Shown here piece by piece: positions 1 to 8,680 of a DNA stretch of 64,000 nt (positions are counted from its first letter, which is position 1; each line of letters opens with the position of its first letter). Source of the DNA: Pseudoduganella lurida (GTDB lineage Bacteria > Pseudomonadota > Gammaproteobacteria > Burkholderiales > Burkholderiaceae_D); NCBI RefSeq assembly GCF_007830455.1, contig NZ_VLLB01000003.1, forward strand, positions 558,001 through 622,000. Direction: 5' to 3'. The position numbers and the translations under genes were made by a program. Below the pieces are notes generated by a model. The model saw nothing but the letters and a program-made list of their open reading frames with translations, ran no database searches and was not told where the DNA came from.

Positions 1-519
1 TTCGTCGCGCAGCGCCGCCAGCGCGTGGCCCGCGGCCAGATGTTCTTCCGGATCGAGATCGGTCTTCAATGACAGCGTGACGACGGGGATGGTTGCTGCC
101 GGATCGATCAGCAGGAACGGCACGAACACGCCGTGGTCGAAGCCGCGCGTGCTGTCCGTGGCTGCCGGCAGCCCGGCCGCCTGCAGCAGGCCGACGATGC
201 GGTGCGCCAGTGCCGGTGCCCCGGGTGCCGGATAGCGCAGCTGGTACGTGTGCGCCGGGAAGCCGGTGTAGTCATAGATCATCGCCGGCTGTTCCGTCGT
301 CGCGGCGGTGAAGACCTTTTCTTCCCAGTGGCCCGAGATGACGACGATGCCTTTCGGCTTGTGCGGCAGGCGCGCCTGCAGGCCGCGCAGGAAGGCCTCC
401 AGGCCGTTCCACGTGTCGGCCGGACCGCCCATCAGCATCCAGTCCATGAAGAAGCAGGGCCCGCCACCGTGCGGGATGAAGAAGGTCGGCATCGTGGCCT
501 GCGCTTGGTCGGCACTCAT
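1..519 (-). CDS. Extradiol ring-cleavage dioxygenase, LigB/DODA family (3' part beyond window)
   Basis: Class III extradiol dioxygenases of this type open catecholic rings (for example DOPA or protocatechuate-like substrates) with a non-haem iron in the cytoplasm. Only the first 173 codons are present; reading is leftward from ATG at 519 and the gene leaves the window at base 1. Visible family features are PHGGGP around residues 16-21 (His17 an expected metal ligand), ISGHWEE at about 61-67 and GFDHGVFVPF at about 127-136, the usual block before the second half of the fold. It diverges from the TonB receptor gene, with 266 bp between. The exact substrate cannot be read from the sequence; the family call is fairly secure, the link to the oxygenase cluster further right is a guess. 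Confidence 0.8.
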   Translation of the reverse strand, partial: MSADQAQATMPTFFIPHGGGPCFFMDWMLMGGPADTWNGLEAFLRGLQARLPHKPKGIVVISGHWEEKVFTAATTEQPAMIYDYTGFPAHTYQLRYPAPGAPALAHRIVGLLQAAGLPAATDSTRGFDHGVFVPFLLIDPAATIPVVTLSLKTDLDPEEHLAAGHALAALRDE

Positions 520-686
520 GTTGGCGTGGTTCCGTGAGGGTTTCGATGGGGCGAGTATCGGCGCGGCGCGCACGGCGGTCTTGGCTCAGCGCGCAGGAAA
601 ACTTGTCGCGCCCGTTTTGCCACGATCCCCTGCAACGGCAGGCCTTACGCTGTGGCGCGCGTGTCGCGGATACGCCATGAACACAT

Positions 687-710
687 TTCTTGTGCGCTGC
701 AGTACAAGAA
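687..710. promoter_or_regulatory. Inverted repeat in the LigB/TonB-receptor divergent region
   Basis: TTCTTGT and ACAAGAA form perfect 7-bp arms separated by 10 bp. The element lies 76 bp before the receptor start and 168 bp before the dioxygenase start, in the only shared upstream region. Its size and symmetry suit a dimeric regulator, but no regulator gene is adjacent, so assignment as an operator is an inference. Confidence 0.35.
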
Positions 711-785
711 TCCTGCCGCCTATCCGGGGCATCCTGAACTGGACGAGGCCAGCCGGCTTTGCGCTTTCAATTCAAGGGAGTGAAG

Positions 786-3152
786 ATGTCCAGATCAAAC
801 AAGATGCCCGCCACGGGCACGCGCATCAACTGGCCGGGTGTGATGATGGCACTGGCCCTGGGAGCCCGGGCGGCCAGCGCGGCCGCCGCGCCCGCCGTTG
901 CCGATACCGCCGTTACGGATGCCGTCGCTGCCGATGCCGTCGGTGCCGATGCCGCGGACCCGCAAGCGGCTGCCACGTCGGCTGCCGCCGTCACGCTGAT
1001 CCCGCCGAACGAAGGCATCGAGAAGGTCATCGTCACGGCCGAGAAGCGCCGGGTCAACCTGCAGGAAACGCCGCTGGCCGTGACCGTCATTTCCAGCGAC
1101 GCGCTGGACAAGGCCAACGTCGTCAACCTGGCCGGCCTGAACGGCCAGGTGCCCGGCCTGTCGATCGCGAAGAGCGGCGGCTATGAAACGGTCGTCACGG
1201 TGCGCGGCATTGGCTCGGAAACGCCGCAGGCGGCCTACCAGACGCAGCCCGGCGTGTCGCTGCACGTCGACGGCGTGTACATCGCCAACAGCATCTCGCT
1301 GGACCAGAGCCTGTTCGACCTCGATCACATCGAAGTGCTGCGCGGCCCGCAGGGCACCGTGTCCGGCATGGCGTCCACGGGGGGCACCATCAACCTCGTG
1401 AGCAAGCAGCCGGAGCTGGGCAAGTGGGGCGGCAGCGCCGATGTCACGGTCGGCAATTACCACACCACGCAGGCGCGCGGCGCCCTCAACGTGCCGCTCG
1501 GAGAAACGACGGCCATCCGCGCCTCGCTGCAGAAATACGATCACGACGGCTTTGCGCGCTCCACCTACGGCTTCGGCCTGGACGAGGCGCACGATGCCAG
1601 CGGCAAGCTGGCCTTCCTGTGGAAGCCCAATCCCGACTTCAGCGCCACGCTCACGGGCCAGTGGTACCGCGCCAACCAGAACGGCGCGGCGCAGAAGAAC
1701 ATCCTCGATCCGAATCCCGATCCGCGCACCCTCACGCAGGATTACCGCAGCCGCTTCAAGCTGGGCGCGGACCTGTACCACCTGAACCTGGAATACTCGC
1801 TGCCGTGGGCGACGCTCAAGTCCATCACCAGCTCGCAGCGGCTCGACCACAAGCAGCAGATGAACGGCTCGCGGCTGGACTACGCCACGCTGGGGCAGTA
1901 CGACAACCTGGCGGCATGGAACACCAAGCTGAAAAACTACACGCAGGAGTTCTCCATCGCTTCGGTGCCCGGTGGCGCGGTGGACTGGACGGCCGGCGTG
2001 TTCGGCATGCGGCAGGACAGCAACCAGTACGTGATCGAATTCGGCGGCACCGACCCCAATCCCGACCTGACGCTGCCGCCGCGGCCGATCGTGGTGCGGC
2101 CGTATAACCTGTACTACTCCGAAGACACGACGGTGCGCCGCAAGTCGTGGGCCGCGTTCACGCAGGCCACCTGGCACGTGAGCGAGCAGCTGCGCCTGAC
2201 GGCCGGCGCGCGCTACAACCACGATGCGAGCGAGGGCGGCACGCGCAACTGGCTGCAGTCCTCGGGTGGCAAGCCGACCGGCAAGCTGGAAGCGGACTAC
2301 GACCTCACGAAGCAGAACATGGTGTACGCCAGCCTCACGCGTGGCTACAAGCCGGGCGGCATCAACAACAATCCCGGTTCGATCATGGTGTCGCACCACT
2401 TCCTGCCCGAATCGATCAACGCGTTCGAGGTGGGCTCGAAGAACCAGTTCCTGAACAACAAGCTGCGCCTGAACCTGGCGGCGTTCTACTACGACTACCG
2501 CAACCTGCAGTACCTGGCCAACGATCCGAATCCCTACCAGGGCGGCATCGCCAACGTGCCGAAGGTGCACACGAAAGGCCTGGAGGCGGAACTGTCCTAC
2601 CTGGCACTGGAGAACCGCCTGCGCGTGAACGGCAACGTGACCTACCTGCGCGGCAAGGTGATCGGCGACTACTACACGCTGGACGCGGCGGGCATCCGGG
2701 CGGCCGTCGTCAACACGCCGGGCTGCGAGTCGTACTACACCAGCTATCCAACGCCGGCCTGCGCGGCGAACGTGGCCACCCAGGCGCAGAACCTGAACGG
2801 CAATTCCACGGCCAAGACGCCGAAGTGGCAGGGCTCCGTCAATGTCAGCTATGCGGTGCCGCTGGAGAGCGGGCTGCTGACGCCGCGCGTCGAGTACATC
2901 TACCGCGGTAAATTCATCTACCGCATGTTCAACAACAGCACGCTGGACCAGGTGCCGAACTATGGCCTGGTGAACCTGCATGTGGACTATTCGCCGCATG
3001 GCAGCGACTGGAGCTTCTCGATGGCCGCTTCGAACATCGGCAACAAGGACGGCATCAACTCGCGCTTCACCGACCCTTACGGCATCGGCCAGACCAGCAA
3101 CGAGTACGTCGCCCCGCGCCAGATCACGGCGAAGGTCGCGTATTCGTTCTGA
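786..3152 (+). CDS. TonB-dependent outer-membrane receptor
   Basis: A 788-residue outer-membrane receptor that would import a siderophore, vitamin or other large ligand using TonB energy. ATG at 786 is preferred over an in-frame upstream start at 759 because GGGAG sits 6 bases before it and it opens a signal peptide (residues about 1-35). A low-complexity Ala/Asp/Val segment (36-68) precedes a TonB-box-like EKVIVTAEKR (79-88), then a plug domain (about 90-200, with LRGPQGT-type motif) and a long beta-barrel ending in VAYSF, with the terminal Phe typical of outer-membrane proteins. The architecture resembles the large family common in sphingomonads and Massilia. Downstream is a terminator and then a secreted esterase. 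The ligand cannot be inferred. Confidence 0.93.
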   Translation: MSRSNKMPATGTRINWPGVMMALALGARAASAAAAPAVADTAVTDAVAADAVGADAADPQAAATSAAAVTLIPPNEGIEKVIVTAEKRRVNLQETPLAVTVISSDALDKANVVNLAGLNGQVPGLSIAKSGGYETVVTVRGIGSETPQAAYQTQPGVSLHVDGVYIANSISLDQSLFDLDHIEVLRGPQGTVSGMASTGGTINLVSKQPELGKWGGSADVTVGNYHTTQARGALNVPLGETTAIRASLQKYDHDGFARSTYGFGLDEAHDASGKLAFLWKPNPDFSATLTGQWYRANQNGAAQKNILDPNPDPRTLTQDYRSRFKLGADLYHLNLEYSLPWATLKSITSSQRLDHKQQMNGSRLDYATLGQYDNLAAWNTKLKNYTQEFSIASVPGGAVDWTAGVFGMRQDSNQYVIEFGGTDPNPDLTLPPRPIVVRPYNLYYSEDTTVRRKSWAAFTQATWHVSEQLRLTAGARYNHDASEGGTRNWLQSSGGKPTGKLEADYDLTKQNMVYASLTRGYKPGGINNNPGSIMVSHHFLPESINAFEVGSKNQFLNNKLRLNLAAFYYDYRNLQYLANDPNPYQGGIANVPKVHTKGLEAELSYLALENRLRVNGNVTYLRGKVIGDYYTLDAAGIRAAVVNTPGCESYYTSYPTPACAANVATQAQNLNGNSTAKTPKWQGSVNVSYAVPLESGLLTPRVEYIYRGKFIYRMFNNSTLDQVPNYGLVNLHVDYSPHGSDWSFSMAASNIGNKDGINSRFTDPYGIGQTSNEYVAPRQITAKVAYSF

Positions 3153-3170
3153 GCCGAGACGGTCCATCGG

Positions 3171-3194
3171 AGGCCGGCACACGCCGGCCTTTTT
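3171..3194 (+). terminator. Rho-independent terminator after the TonB receptor
   Basis: AGGCCGGC and GCCGGCCT form an 8-bp perfect stem with an ACAC loop, followed by TTTT. It lies 18 bases after the receptor stop, so the receptor and the downstream esterase are probably separate transcripts. Confidence 0.85.
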
Positions 3195-3233
3195 CGCTCC
3201 CGTTCCACCATCGCACCGTCACGAAAGCCAGCC

Positions 3234-4814
3234 ATGCAAAGCACGAAGTCCCATCCTGTCAGCGCGGCCTGCTGCGCCTTGTTCTCCCTGCTTCTGGGCG
3301 GCGCGCTTCTGCCGGCCATGGCCGCGTCGGCATCGCCGGCATCGCATGCACCCTCGGCGCGCGTGACCGGCGGCAGCATTGCCGGCACCAGCACCAACGG
3401 CGTCGATGCCTTCCTCGGCATCCCTTATGCGGCGGCGCCGGTGGGTTCGCTGCGCTGGCGCGCGCCGCAGGCGGTGGTGCCATGGTCCGGCGTGCGCACC
3501 GCGCGGGCTTTCGGCAATGACTGCATGCAGGACAAGGCCAGCAACCCCCTCACGCCCGGGTACGTCAATGGCATGTCGGAGGACTGCCTGTACCTGAACG
3601 CATGGCATCCCCATGGCGCCACGCGGCCGCTGCCGGTCATGGTCTGGATCCATGGCGGCGCGTTCATCATGGGATCGGGTTCCCTGCCGGACTACGACGG
3701 CACGGCGCTGGCGCGCAAGGGCGTGCTGCTGGTCACGCTCAACTACCGGCTGGGCCGCTTCGGCACCTACGCGCATCCAACGCTCAGCGCGGAGCAGGGC
3801 GATGCGGGGCCGGTCGCGAACTACGGTCTGATGGACCAGATCGCGGCGCTGCGCTGGGTGCGCGCGAATGCCGCGGCGCTGGGCGGCGATCCTGAGAACG
3901 TGACCGTGTTCGGCGAATCGGCCGGTGCCACGTCGATCAATTTCCTGATGACGTCGCCGCTGGCGCGGGGCCTGTTCGACAAGGCCATCACGGAAAGCGG
4001 CGGTGCCGGCAATGCGATCCAGGCGCTGCGTGGTGGCCCCGCATCGGCCGAAGCGGCCGGCCTGGCCTGGGCGCGCGGCAAGGGTGTGGCCGATGGCGAC
4101 GTGGCGGCGCTGCGTGCGCTGCCGGCGGCCACGGTGCTCGATGCCCCGGTGCGCACGGTGGCCGCGCCCGTGCTGGACGGGAAGCTGATCGTGCGCGACA
4201 CCGCCACCGCATTCCGTCTCGGCGAAGCGGCGGCCATTCCCTACCTGACGGGCGCCAACGATTACGAGCAGAGCCTGATGCGCTGGCTGCCGGGGGCGGG
4301 CGATGCCATGCTGGCGAAGCTGGGCGGCGCCGGCGAGCCCATTCTGGCCGAGTATCTGCAGCCGGACGTGGCACGCGGGGATGCCGTGGGACGCATGTGG
4401 GGCGAGATGGCGATGGTGGAGCCGGCGCGGCGCCGCGCCCGGCAACTGGCGGCGCGGGGCGTGCCCGTCTGGCTGTACCGCTACAGCTACGTGCCCCAAG
4501 CGCTGCGTGCCACCGTGCCCGGCGCCGGCCATGACAACGAGATCGAGATGGTCTTCGCCACGCCATCGCACCGCTCGCGTGCCGGCTGGACAGCGCAGGA
4601 TCAGGCGATGGCCGAGCGGGTCAGCGATTACTGGGTGGCGTTCGCACGCACCGGCAGTCCTGTTGTAGCGGCGGCGCCGGCATGGCCGCGGTTCGATGCC
4701 GAGGGCGATCGGCTGATGGAGTTTTCGAAGGCGGGTGCGCAGGTGGTGGGCGGGTTCGGTAAGGTGAGGCTGGATATGCTGGAAGCGGCTGCGGATGCCG
4801 GCCGGGCACCGTGA
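3234..4814 (+). CDS. Secreted type-B carboxylesterase
   Basis: A 526-residue alpha/beta-hydrolase of the carboxylesterase type-B family (PF00135), expected to hydrolyse carboxylic esters outside the cytoplasmic membrane. Residues 1-30 form a signal peptide ending near AMA-A. The LGIPYA block (61-66), EDCLYLNAW (116-124), the oxyanion-hole HGGAF (140-144) and the nucleophile elbow GESAG (227-231, Ser229) are all present; His433 in the GHDNEIEMVF context is the probable catalytic His. Length matches the family. The last 60 residues are rich in Ala and Gly but not broken. It is followed by a repeat-rich gene-free stretch. The pairing with the TonB receptor suggests release and uptake of an ester-containing nutrient, which is inference. 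Confidence 0.92.
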   Translation: MQSTKSHPVSAACCALFSLLLGGALLPAMAASASPASHAPSARVTGGSIAGTSTNGVDAFLGIPYAAAPVGSLRWRAPQAVVPWSGVRTARAFGNDCMQDKASNPLTPGYVNGMSEDCLYLNAWHPHGATRPLPVMVWIHGGAFIMGSGSLPDYDGTALARKGVLLVTLNYRLGRFGTYAHPTLSAEQGDAGPVANYGLMDQIAALRWVRANAAALGGDPENVTVFGESAGATSINFLMTSPLARGLFDKAITESGGAGNAIQALRGGPASAEAAGLAWARGKGVADGDVAALRALPAATVLDAPVRTVAAPVLDGKLIVRDTATAFRLGEAAAIPYLTGANDYEQSLMRWLPGAGDAMLAKLGGAGEPILAEYLQPDVARGDAVGRMWGEMAMVEPARRRARQLAARGVPVWLYRYSYVPQALRATVPGAGHDNEIEMVFATPSHRSRAGWTAQDQAMAERVSDYWVAFARTGSPVVAAAPAWPRFDAEGDRLMEFSKAGAQVVGGFGKVRLDMLEAAADAGRAP

Positions 4815-5368
4815 CTGGCCGGGACACGAAGTCCACGACTGTGCTGCCGACAGCATCGGAAGCAAAGCACGCGGTGCAGGCGGCGGGTGGCCGGCGGTCG
4901 GCGCCGGGGCACGGCCGGCAGCGGCTCGCAGGTCTGGCTGGCAGGACGGGATTGCCGTCGCCGTCGCCGTCGCAGGCCTGGGCGATTGGTACGGACGGCC
5001 GCAGGACGGGATTGCCGTCGGGGGCGCTGGCTGGCGGGGATTCGTCTTTCCGATCGACGGGACAAGATCGCCGTCGGGGTTGCACGCTGGTGGCGGTTCG
5101 TCTGTGCGGTCGACGGGACCAGATTTCTGCGCAATTGCAGCCCGGACGATTGGTTCGGATGGTTTGCGCGACGAGATTGTCCGTCGGGCTCGCAGGCTGG
5201 TGGCGGTGCGTTTGTGCGGCCCGCGGGACGCAATTAGTTTGATCGTCGGCTGCGGTGCAAGTCGTGCGTTGCCGGCGGCGTAGGCGAACGGACGCGACGC
5301 CGCCCTCAACATGGGGGCGTGGGCCCGGCTGCGAAGTACGGGAAGTGCGTCAGGCGAAGGCATTCGGA
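4815..5368. other. Gene-free stretch of about 550 bp, mostly degenerate repeats
   Basis: No reading frame here looks like a real protein: all long frames in it are Arg/Pro- or Gly-rich and lack recognisable domains or ribosome-binding sites. The central 300 bp is a degenerate tandem repeat (listed separately). The flanks (4815-4940 and 5241-5368) show no promoter, hairpin terminator or RNA gene that I can support. Confidence 0.5.
4941..5240. repeat. Degenerate tandem repeat, period about 56 bp
   Basis: Five imperfect units and part of a sixth begin at 4941, 5001, 5056, 5112, 5168 and 5223. Each starts with a version of GACGGGATTGCCGTCGGG and most continue with CTGGTGGCGGTTCGTCTGTGCGG. Units are 55-60 bp, so the array has drifted and is probably old. 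It begins about 125 bp after the esterase stop codon. No coding role is apparent. Confidence 0.75.
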
Positions 5369-6241
5369 TTACTGACGGCTTTGCCCATCATGTTTCGCTG
5401 CACGTCGCCTGCGCCGGCGGCCGCGTGCAGATGTTTTTCGGCCTTCGTTATGTTTGCCATCCACCTTCATCTTTGTGACAGGTGGGCGGCTGGCTGCGCC
5501 GTTCGTGCGGCGCTGTGCCGCCTCTTGCTGTGGCCGGGGAGCCGCCGGGGATTGTTGCGGTCGCGGAGCCGCCGGGGATCGCTGCGGTCGGGGAGATGCC
5601 AGGGATTGCTGCGGGCGTGAAGCTGCCGGGGATTGCTGCGGTTGGGGAGACGCCGCAGATTGCTGCGGTTGAGGAGACGCCGCGGATTGCTGCGGCGGGG
5701 AAGCTGCCGGGGATTGCTGGCGGCCAGCCTGCTTGCCGCCACTGAGCAGTCGCTCGATCGCCCGTCGCCGCGCGGAACGGCAAACATCGGCGAGCAGCCA
5801 TGCATCGCTGCCCGGCAGCCGCAGCCAGATGGCTTTCCATGCATTGCGGTTGCCACTGCCCCGCAGGTTTGCAAAACCCGATGGCGTCAACGCGCTTTCG
5901 CCGTGGCGTATCTCTGCCCCTTCCACCGTGGCGAAATAAGGCTGGCGCTGGAAACTGGCGCGCAGCCGGGTGCCGTGCGGGAGAAATAGCTCCTTCCATT
6001 GGTATCCCGCCTCGGTCGGGTCTTCCGTGCCGAAGGGCCCGCACTGCCCTGACTGCCCTGACTGCCCGGATTGTCCGGATTGCAGCTGCTCGTACGCCGA
6101 GGCGGGCCTCATGTAATTGCGAATCGCCTCGCAAACGAACGGTTCCAGAACCCAGGAATACGAATCGGGATTGCCTGTGAATTCGGCCAGCTCGGTCAGC
6201 AGCTCCTGGGGAAGGCGGACCGGGAACTCGTAGGAAGACAT
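5369..6241 (-). CDS. Unrecognised protein: helical N-terminus, compact middle domain, Gln/Ser/Pro repeats and basic tail
   Basis: A 290-residue protein of unknown function. ATG at 6241 is chosen over an in-frame start at 6271 because GAGGAGA stands at proper distance before it. Residues about 1-45 (SSYEFPVRLPQELLTEL...) look like a small strand-helix-helix, possibly ribbon-helix-helix, module. Three SGQ repeats follow, then a domain at about 80-160 (LPHGTRLRASFQ..., GFANLRGSGNRNAWKAIWL) that vaguely recalls RAMA/DUF2924-type nucleic-acid-associated folds. The remainder is a 9-residue repeat based on QQSPAASRP followed by a strongly Arg/Lys-rich tail. The basic tail and possible RHH module hint at DNA binding, which is only inference. 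It stands alone, flanked by repeat tracts and a lower-GC island. Confidence 0.6.
   Translation of the reverse strand: MSSYEFPVRLPQELLTELAEFTGNPDSYSWVLEPFVCEAIRNYMRPASAYEQLQSGQSGQSGQSGQCGPFGTEDPTEAGYQWKELFLPHGTRLRASFQRQPYFATVEGAEIRHGESALTPSGFANLRGSGNRNAWKAIWLRLPGSDAWLLADVCRSARRRAIERLLSGGKQAGRQQSPAASPPQQSAASPQPQQSAASPQPQQSPAASRPQQSLASPRPQRSPAAPRPQQSPAAPRPQQEAAQRRTNGAASRPPVTKMKVDGKHNEGRKTSARGRRRRRRAAKHDGQSRQ
5528..5730. repeat. 27-bp coding tandem repeat (9-residue Q/S/P/A units)
   Basis: About seven units of CCGGGGATTGCTGCGGTTG-type sequence with a 27-bp period lie inside the gene at 5369-6241. They encode variants of QQSPAASRP. The period is a multiple of three, so copy-number change would not shift the frame. 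Confidence 0.8.
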
Positions 6242-6692
6242 GGGGTGCTCTCCTCGAAAATGAGCTTTCACTACACGCTGCTACCTGTCTATAGATGATG
6301 CTAAGTCCTGCTACCGCTTACTAGAATCTCTGCAGCGCAGGGCAGATGGCACTAAGGGCGCTACTAAAGAAGACGTTGCGAAGGACGACGATCCCAGAGA
6401 CGATCCAGAAATCATGAAGCCATATTTCTTAGAATCGGATATCGCCGTTTAGTTCCCACGTAGTGACAACTCCGGTGAAATATTGAGCTATATTGCGAGG
6501 GAGTAGTGGATAGGGCATTTTAGTAAAAACCCAAAAACGAGGAACCACCCCCTGTGTATGCCGTTGAACCGGGCCTTGGAAATCGGTGCCGGCAAGCTTC
6601 CAGGCGCTTCGCCTTCCGGTTCGCCGCAACGTTGTTGGGTGCACTCTGCTCGCTTGGCACTGCCTGGTACACTCGCCTGGCACACTCGGCTA
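6242..6692. other. Lower-GC intergenic island with no recognisable gene
   Basis: About 6260-6545 is visibly AT-richer than its surroundings (roughly half A+T by eye against about one third elsewhere). It contains stop codons in all frames and no convincing coding region. GGTAGCAG occurs twice on the minus strand within 35 bp of each other, just upstream of the gene starting at 6241, so part of this is likely that gene's promoter/leader. The segment may be a decayed insertion. From 6545 to 6692 composition returns to normal. Confidence 0.4.
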
Positions 6693-6830
6693 GATGTGAC
6701 CCGGCTAGATGCGATCCTGCTCGCTGCGACCCTGCTCGATGCAACGCTGCTCGCTGCGACCCTGCTCGATGCAACAATGCTCGATGCAACCTGGCTTCAT
6801 GCAACCAGGCTCGGTGCAACCTGGCTTCAT
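6693..6830. repeat. 15-bp tandem repeat, about nine units
   Basis: Units of GATGCAACCNTGCTC with mismatches follow each other at exact 15-bp steps from 6693 to 6827. The tract lies about 90 bp beyond the stop codon of the Bcr/CflA gene. All three plus-strand frames through it are open and give pentapeptide-like peptides, but none has a supported start, so I treat it as non-coding. Confidence 0.85.
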
Positions 6831-6918
6831 TTCACCCCGCCTGATACCGCGAATCAGAGTCCCTGGCGAACTCGTCGTTCAGGCAGGCAGGCAGGCCGCC
6901 GTGAGCTAACAGCCTTCA

Positions 6919-8121
6919 TTACTCATGGTACGGAGCCAGTACCGCCGGTGTCCGCGCAGGCGCAGCCAGCCGCCAGCAGATCCAGCTGACCACCATCCCC
7001 GTGCCCATGCCGGCGGCCAGCAGGCACGCACTGTGGAACAGCAGCGGCGCGACGAATGCCGACACGAGCGCGAAGATCATCATCTGCACGAAGTTCTGCA
7101 GCGAGGCGGCCAGGCCGCGCATGTGCGGGTACAGCTCCAGCGTCTGGACCGTCATCGGCGGCAGCACGAGGGCCAGGCCGAAGGTATAGGCGAAGATCGG
7201 CAGCACGGCCCAGGGCACGCTGGCTTCGAAGTGCCAGGTGTACGCCAGGTTGGCCAGCACCGCGCACGCCATCAGGCCGAAGCCGCCGCGGATCATGGCT
7301 GCCGCGGAATGGCTGTGCGCCAGCCGGGCGCTGAGCGCGGAGCCGATCACGAACCCGCCGATCATCGGCACGAACAGCCAGCCGAACGCGGTGGCCGGCA
7401 GCTTCAGCACGCCCATCACGAAGCTGGCGGCCGAGGCGACATACAGCGCGAAGCTGCCGAACAGCGTGCCGATGGCCACGCTGCGCAGCACGAACGCGCG
7501 GTTGCGCAGCGCGGTGCCGAAGCGCTGCAGGATCGCGCCAGCGTGGAACGGGTGGCGTGCTGCCGGCGGCAGGCTTTCCGGCAGCAGCCGCGCGCAGGCC
7601 AGGAGGAGCAGCAGGCCGATGGCCAGCACGAACGCGAAGCTGGCGCGCCAGCCGGACAGCACCTGCAGCCAGCCGCCGATGACGGGCGCGATGGCCGGCG
7701 CCACGCCGAACACCATCATCACGTGGGCGAGCATGCGCTGCGCCGCCGGGCCCTGCAGGCTGTCGCGCACGATGGCCTGGCCCACCACCATGCCGGCACC
7801 GGCCGACAGGCCTTGCAGGCCTCGGAACAGCAGCAGCTGTCCGAAGGTCTGCGCCATTGCCGCACCGGCCGAGGCGGCGCAGAACAGCAGCAGCGAAAAC
7901 AGGATGACGGGGCGCCGGCCGAACGAATCGGACAGCGTGCCGTAGAACAGCGTCATGAGCGCATAGGCGAACAGGTAGACGCTCAGCGTCTGCTGCACCA
8001 TCAGCGGGCTGACGGCGAAGTGCTGCGCCAGGCCGGCGAACGAGGGCAGGTAGGTGTCGGTCGCGAACGGGCCGACCATCGCCAGGCCGGCCAGCAGCAG
8101 GGTGAGTATCCAGGGGCGCAA
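6919..8121 (-). CDS. MFS multidrug efflux transporter, Bcr/CflA type
   Basis: A 400-residue, 12-TM major-facilitator protein that would export drugs such as bicyclomycin or chloramphenicol, or metabolites, by proton antiport. The first helix carries GPFATDTYLPSF (residues 17-28), a hallmark of Bcr/CflA proteins, and the loop after TM2 has the MFS motif GTLSDSFGRRPV (about 61-72). Helix 5 carries PAIAPVIGGWL (motif C, antiporter signature). Length fits the family. It lies downstream of the SDR gene on the same strand but about 500 bp of repeats separate them, so cotranscription is uncertain. Confidence 0.9.
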   Translation of the reverse strand: MRPWILTLLLAGLAMVGPFATDTYLPSFAGLAQHFAVSPLMVQQTLSVYLFAYALMTLFYGTLSDSFGRRPVILFSLLLFCAASAGAAMAQTFGQLLLFRGLQGLSAGAGMVVGQAIVRDSLQGPAAQRMLAHVMMVFGVAPAIAPVIGGWLQVLSGWRASFAFVLAIGLLLLLACARLLPESLPPAARHPFHAGAILQRFGTALRNRAFVLRSVAIGTLFGSFALYVASAASFVMGVLKLPATAFGWLFVPMIGGFVIGSALSARLAHSHSAAAMIRGGFGLMACAVLANLAYTWHFEASVPWAVLPIFAYTFGLALVLPPMTVQTLELYPHMRGLAASLQNFVQMMIFALVSAFVAPLLFHSACLLAAGMGTGMVVSWICWRLAAPARTPAVLAPYHE

Positions 8122-8212
8122 AGGTGTCCTTTACAGAGGCAGTGCAAAACAAGCCGCGCCTCGCCGGTGCTGGCGGCGGCGCCGTGGCGTGGGGCAGCGC
8201 AACATCGCAGAA

Positions 8213-8680
8213 CGGCAAGGGCGCGCGGAAGGCCATCGACGTCGACGTGGCCAGCCAGCGGCCCACGCAGGCCTGCAGACTACGGAACGCGGAACGATGT
8301 CGACATCGACATCGGCATCGACATCGACGTGGCCAGCCACCCCACGCGGGCCTGCAGACCACGGAACGCGGAAGGCTGTCGACATCGACGTGGCCAGCCA
8401 GCGGCTCACGCCGGCCTGCAGACTACGGAATGCGAAAGGCCATCGACATTGAGGTAGCGAGCCAGCGGCCCACGCAGGCCTGCTGACTACGGAACGCGAA
8501 AGACTATCGACATCAAGGTAGCGAACCACTGGCCTGGGCCTGCCCGCAGACTGCCGGGCGCAAAAGGCTGTCGGCATCGACATCGACGTGGCCGGCCACC
8601 GGCCTGTGCTGGCCTGCAGACTACGGCGCGCGAAAGGCCGTCGACATCGACGTAGCGAGCCACTGGCCCATGCTCGCCTG
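8213..8680. repeat. Tandem repeats of about 55-75 bp that copy the 3' end of the SDR gene
   Basis: Six to seven imperfect units share CATCGACATCGACGTGGC, then GCCAGCGGCCCACGCAGGCC, then TGCAGACTACGGAACGCG. The last unit (about 8621-8680) is the actual 3' end of the SDR gene: it contains that gene's stop codon (CTA on the plus strand, inside GACTACGG). The other units extend from 8620 down to about 8213 and most keep the stop triplet and the coding for ATSMSTAFR. The array therefore looks like repeated duplication of the gene terminus. Confidence 0.85.

Noticed and set aside
795..3182. Long minus-strand open frame (795 codons) opposite the TonB receptor
   Set aside because: It is rich in Arg, Val and His without any domain, and the plus-strand frame encodes a complete recognisable receptor; the open antisense frame is a by-product of high-GC codon use.
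6554..6844. Pentapeptide-like protein encoded by the 15-bp repeat
   Set aside because: All three frames give five-residue periodicity because the period is 15; the ARCDP units do not fit the A(D/N)LXX pattern and there is no supported start.
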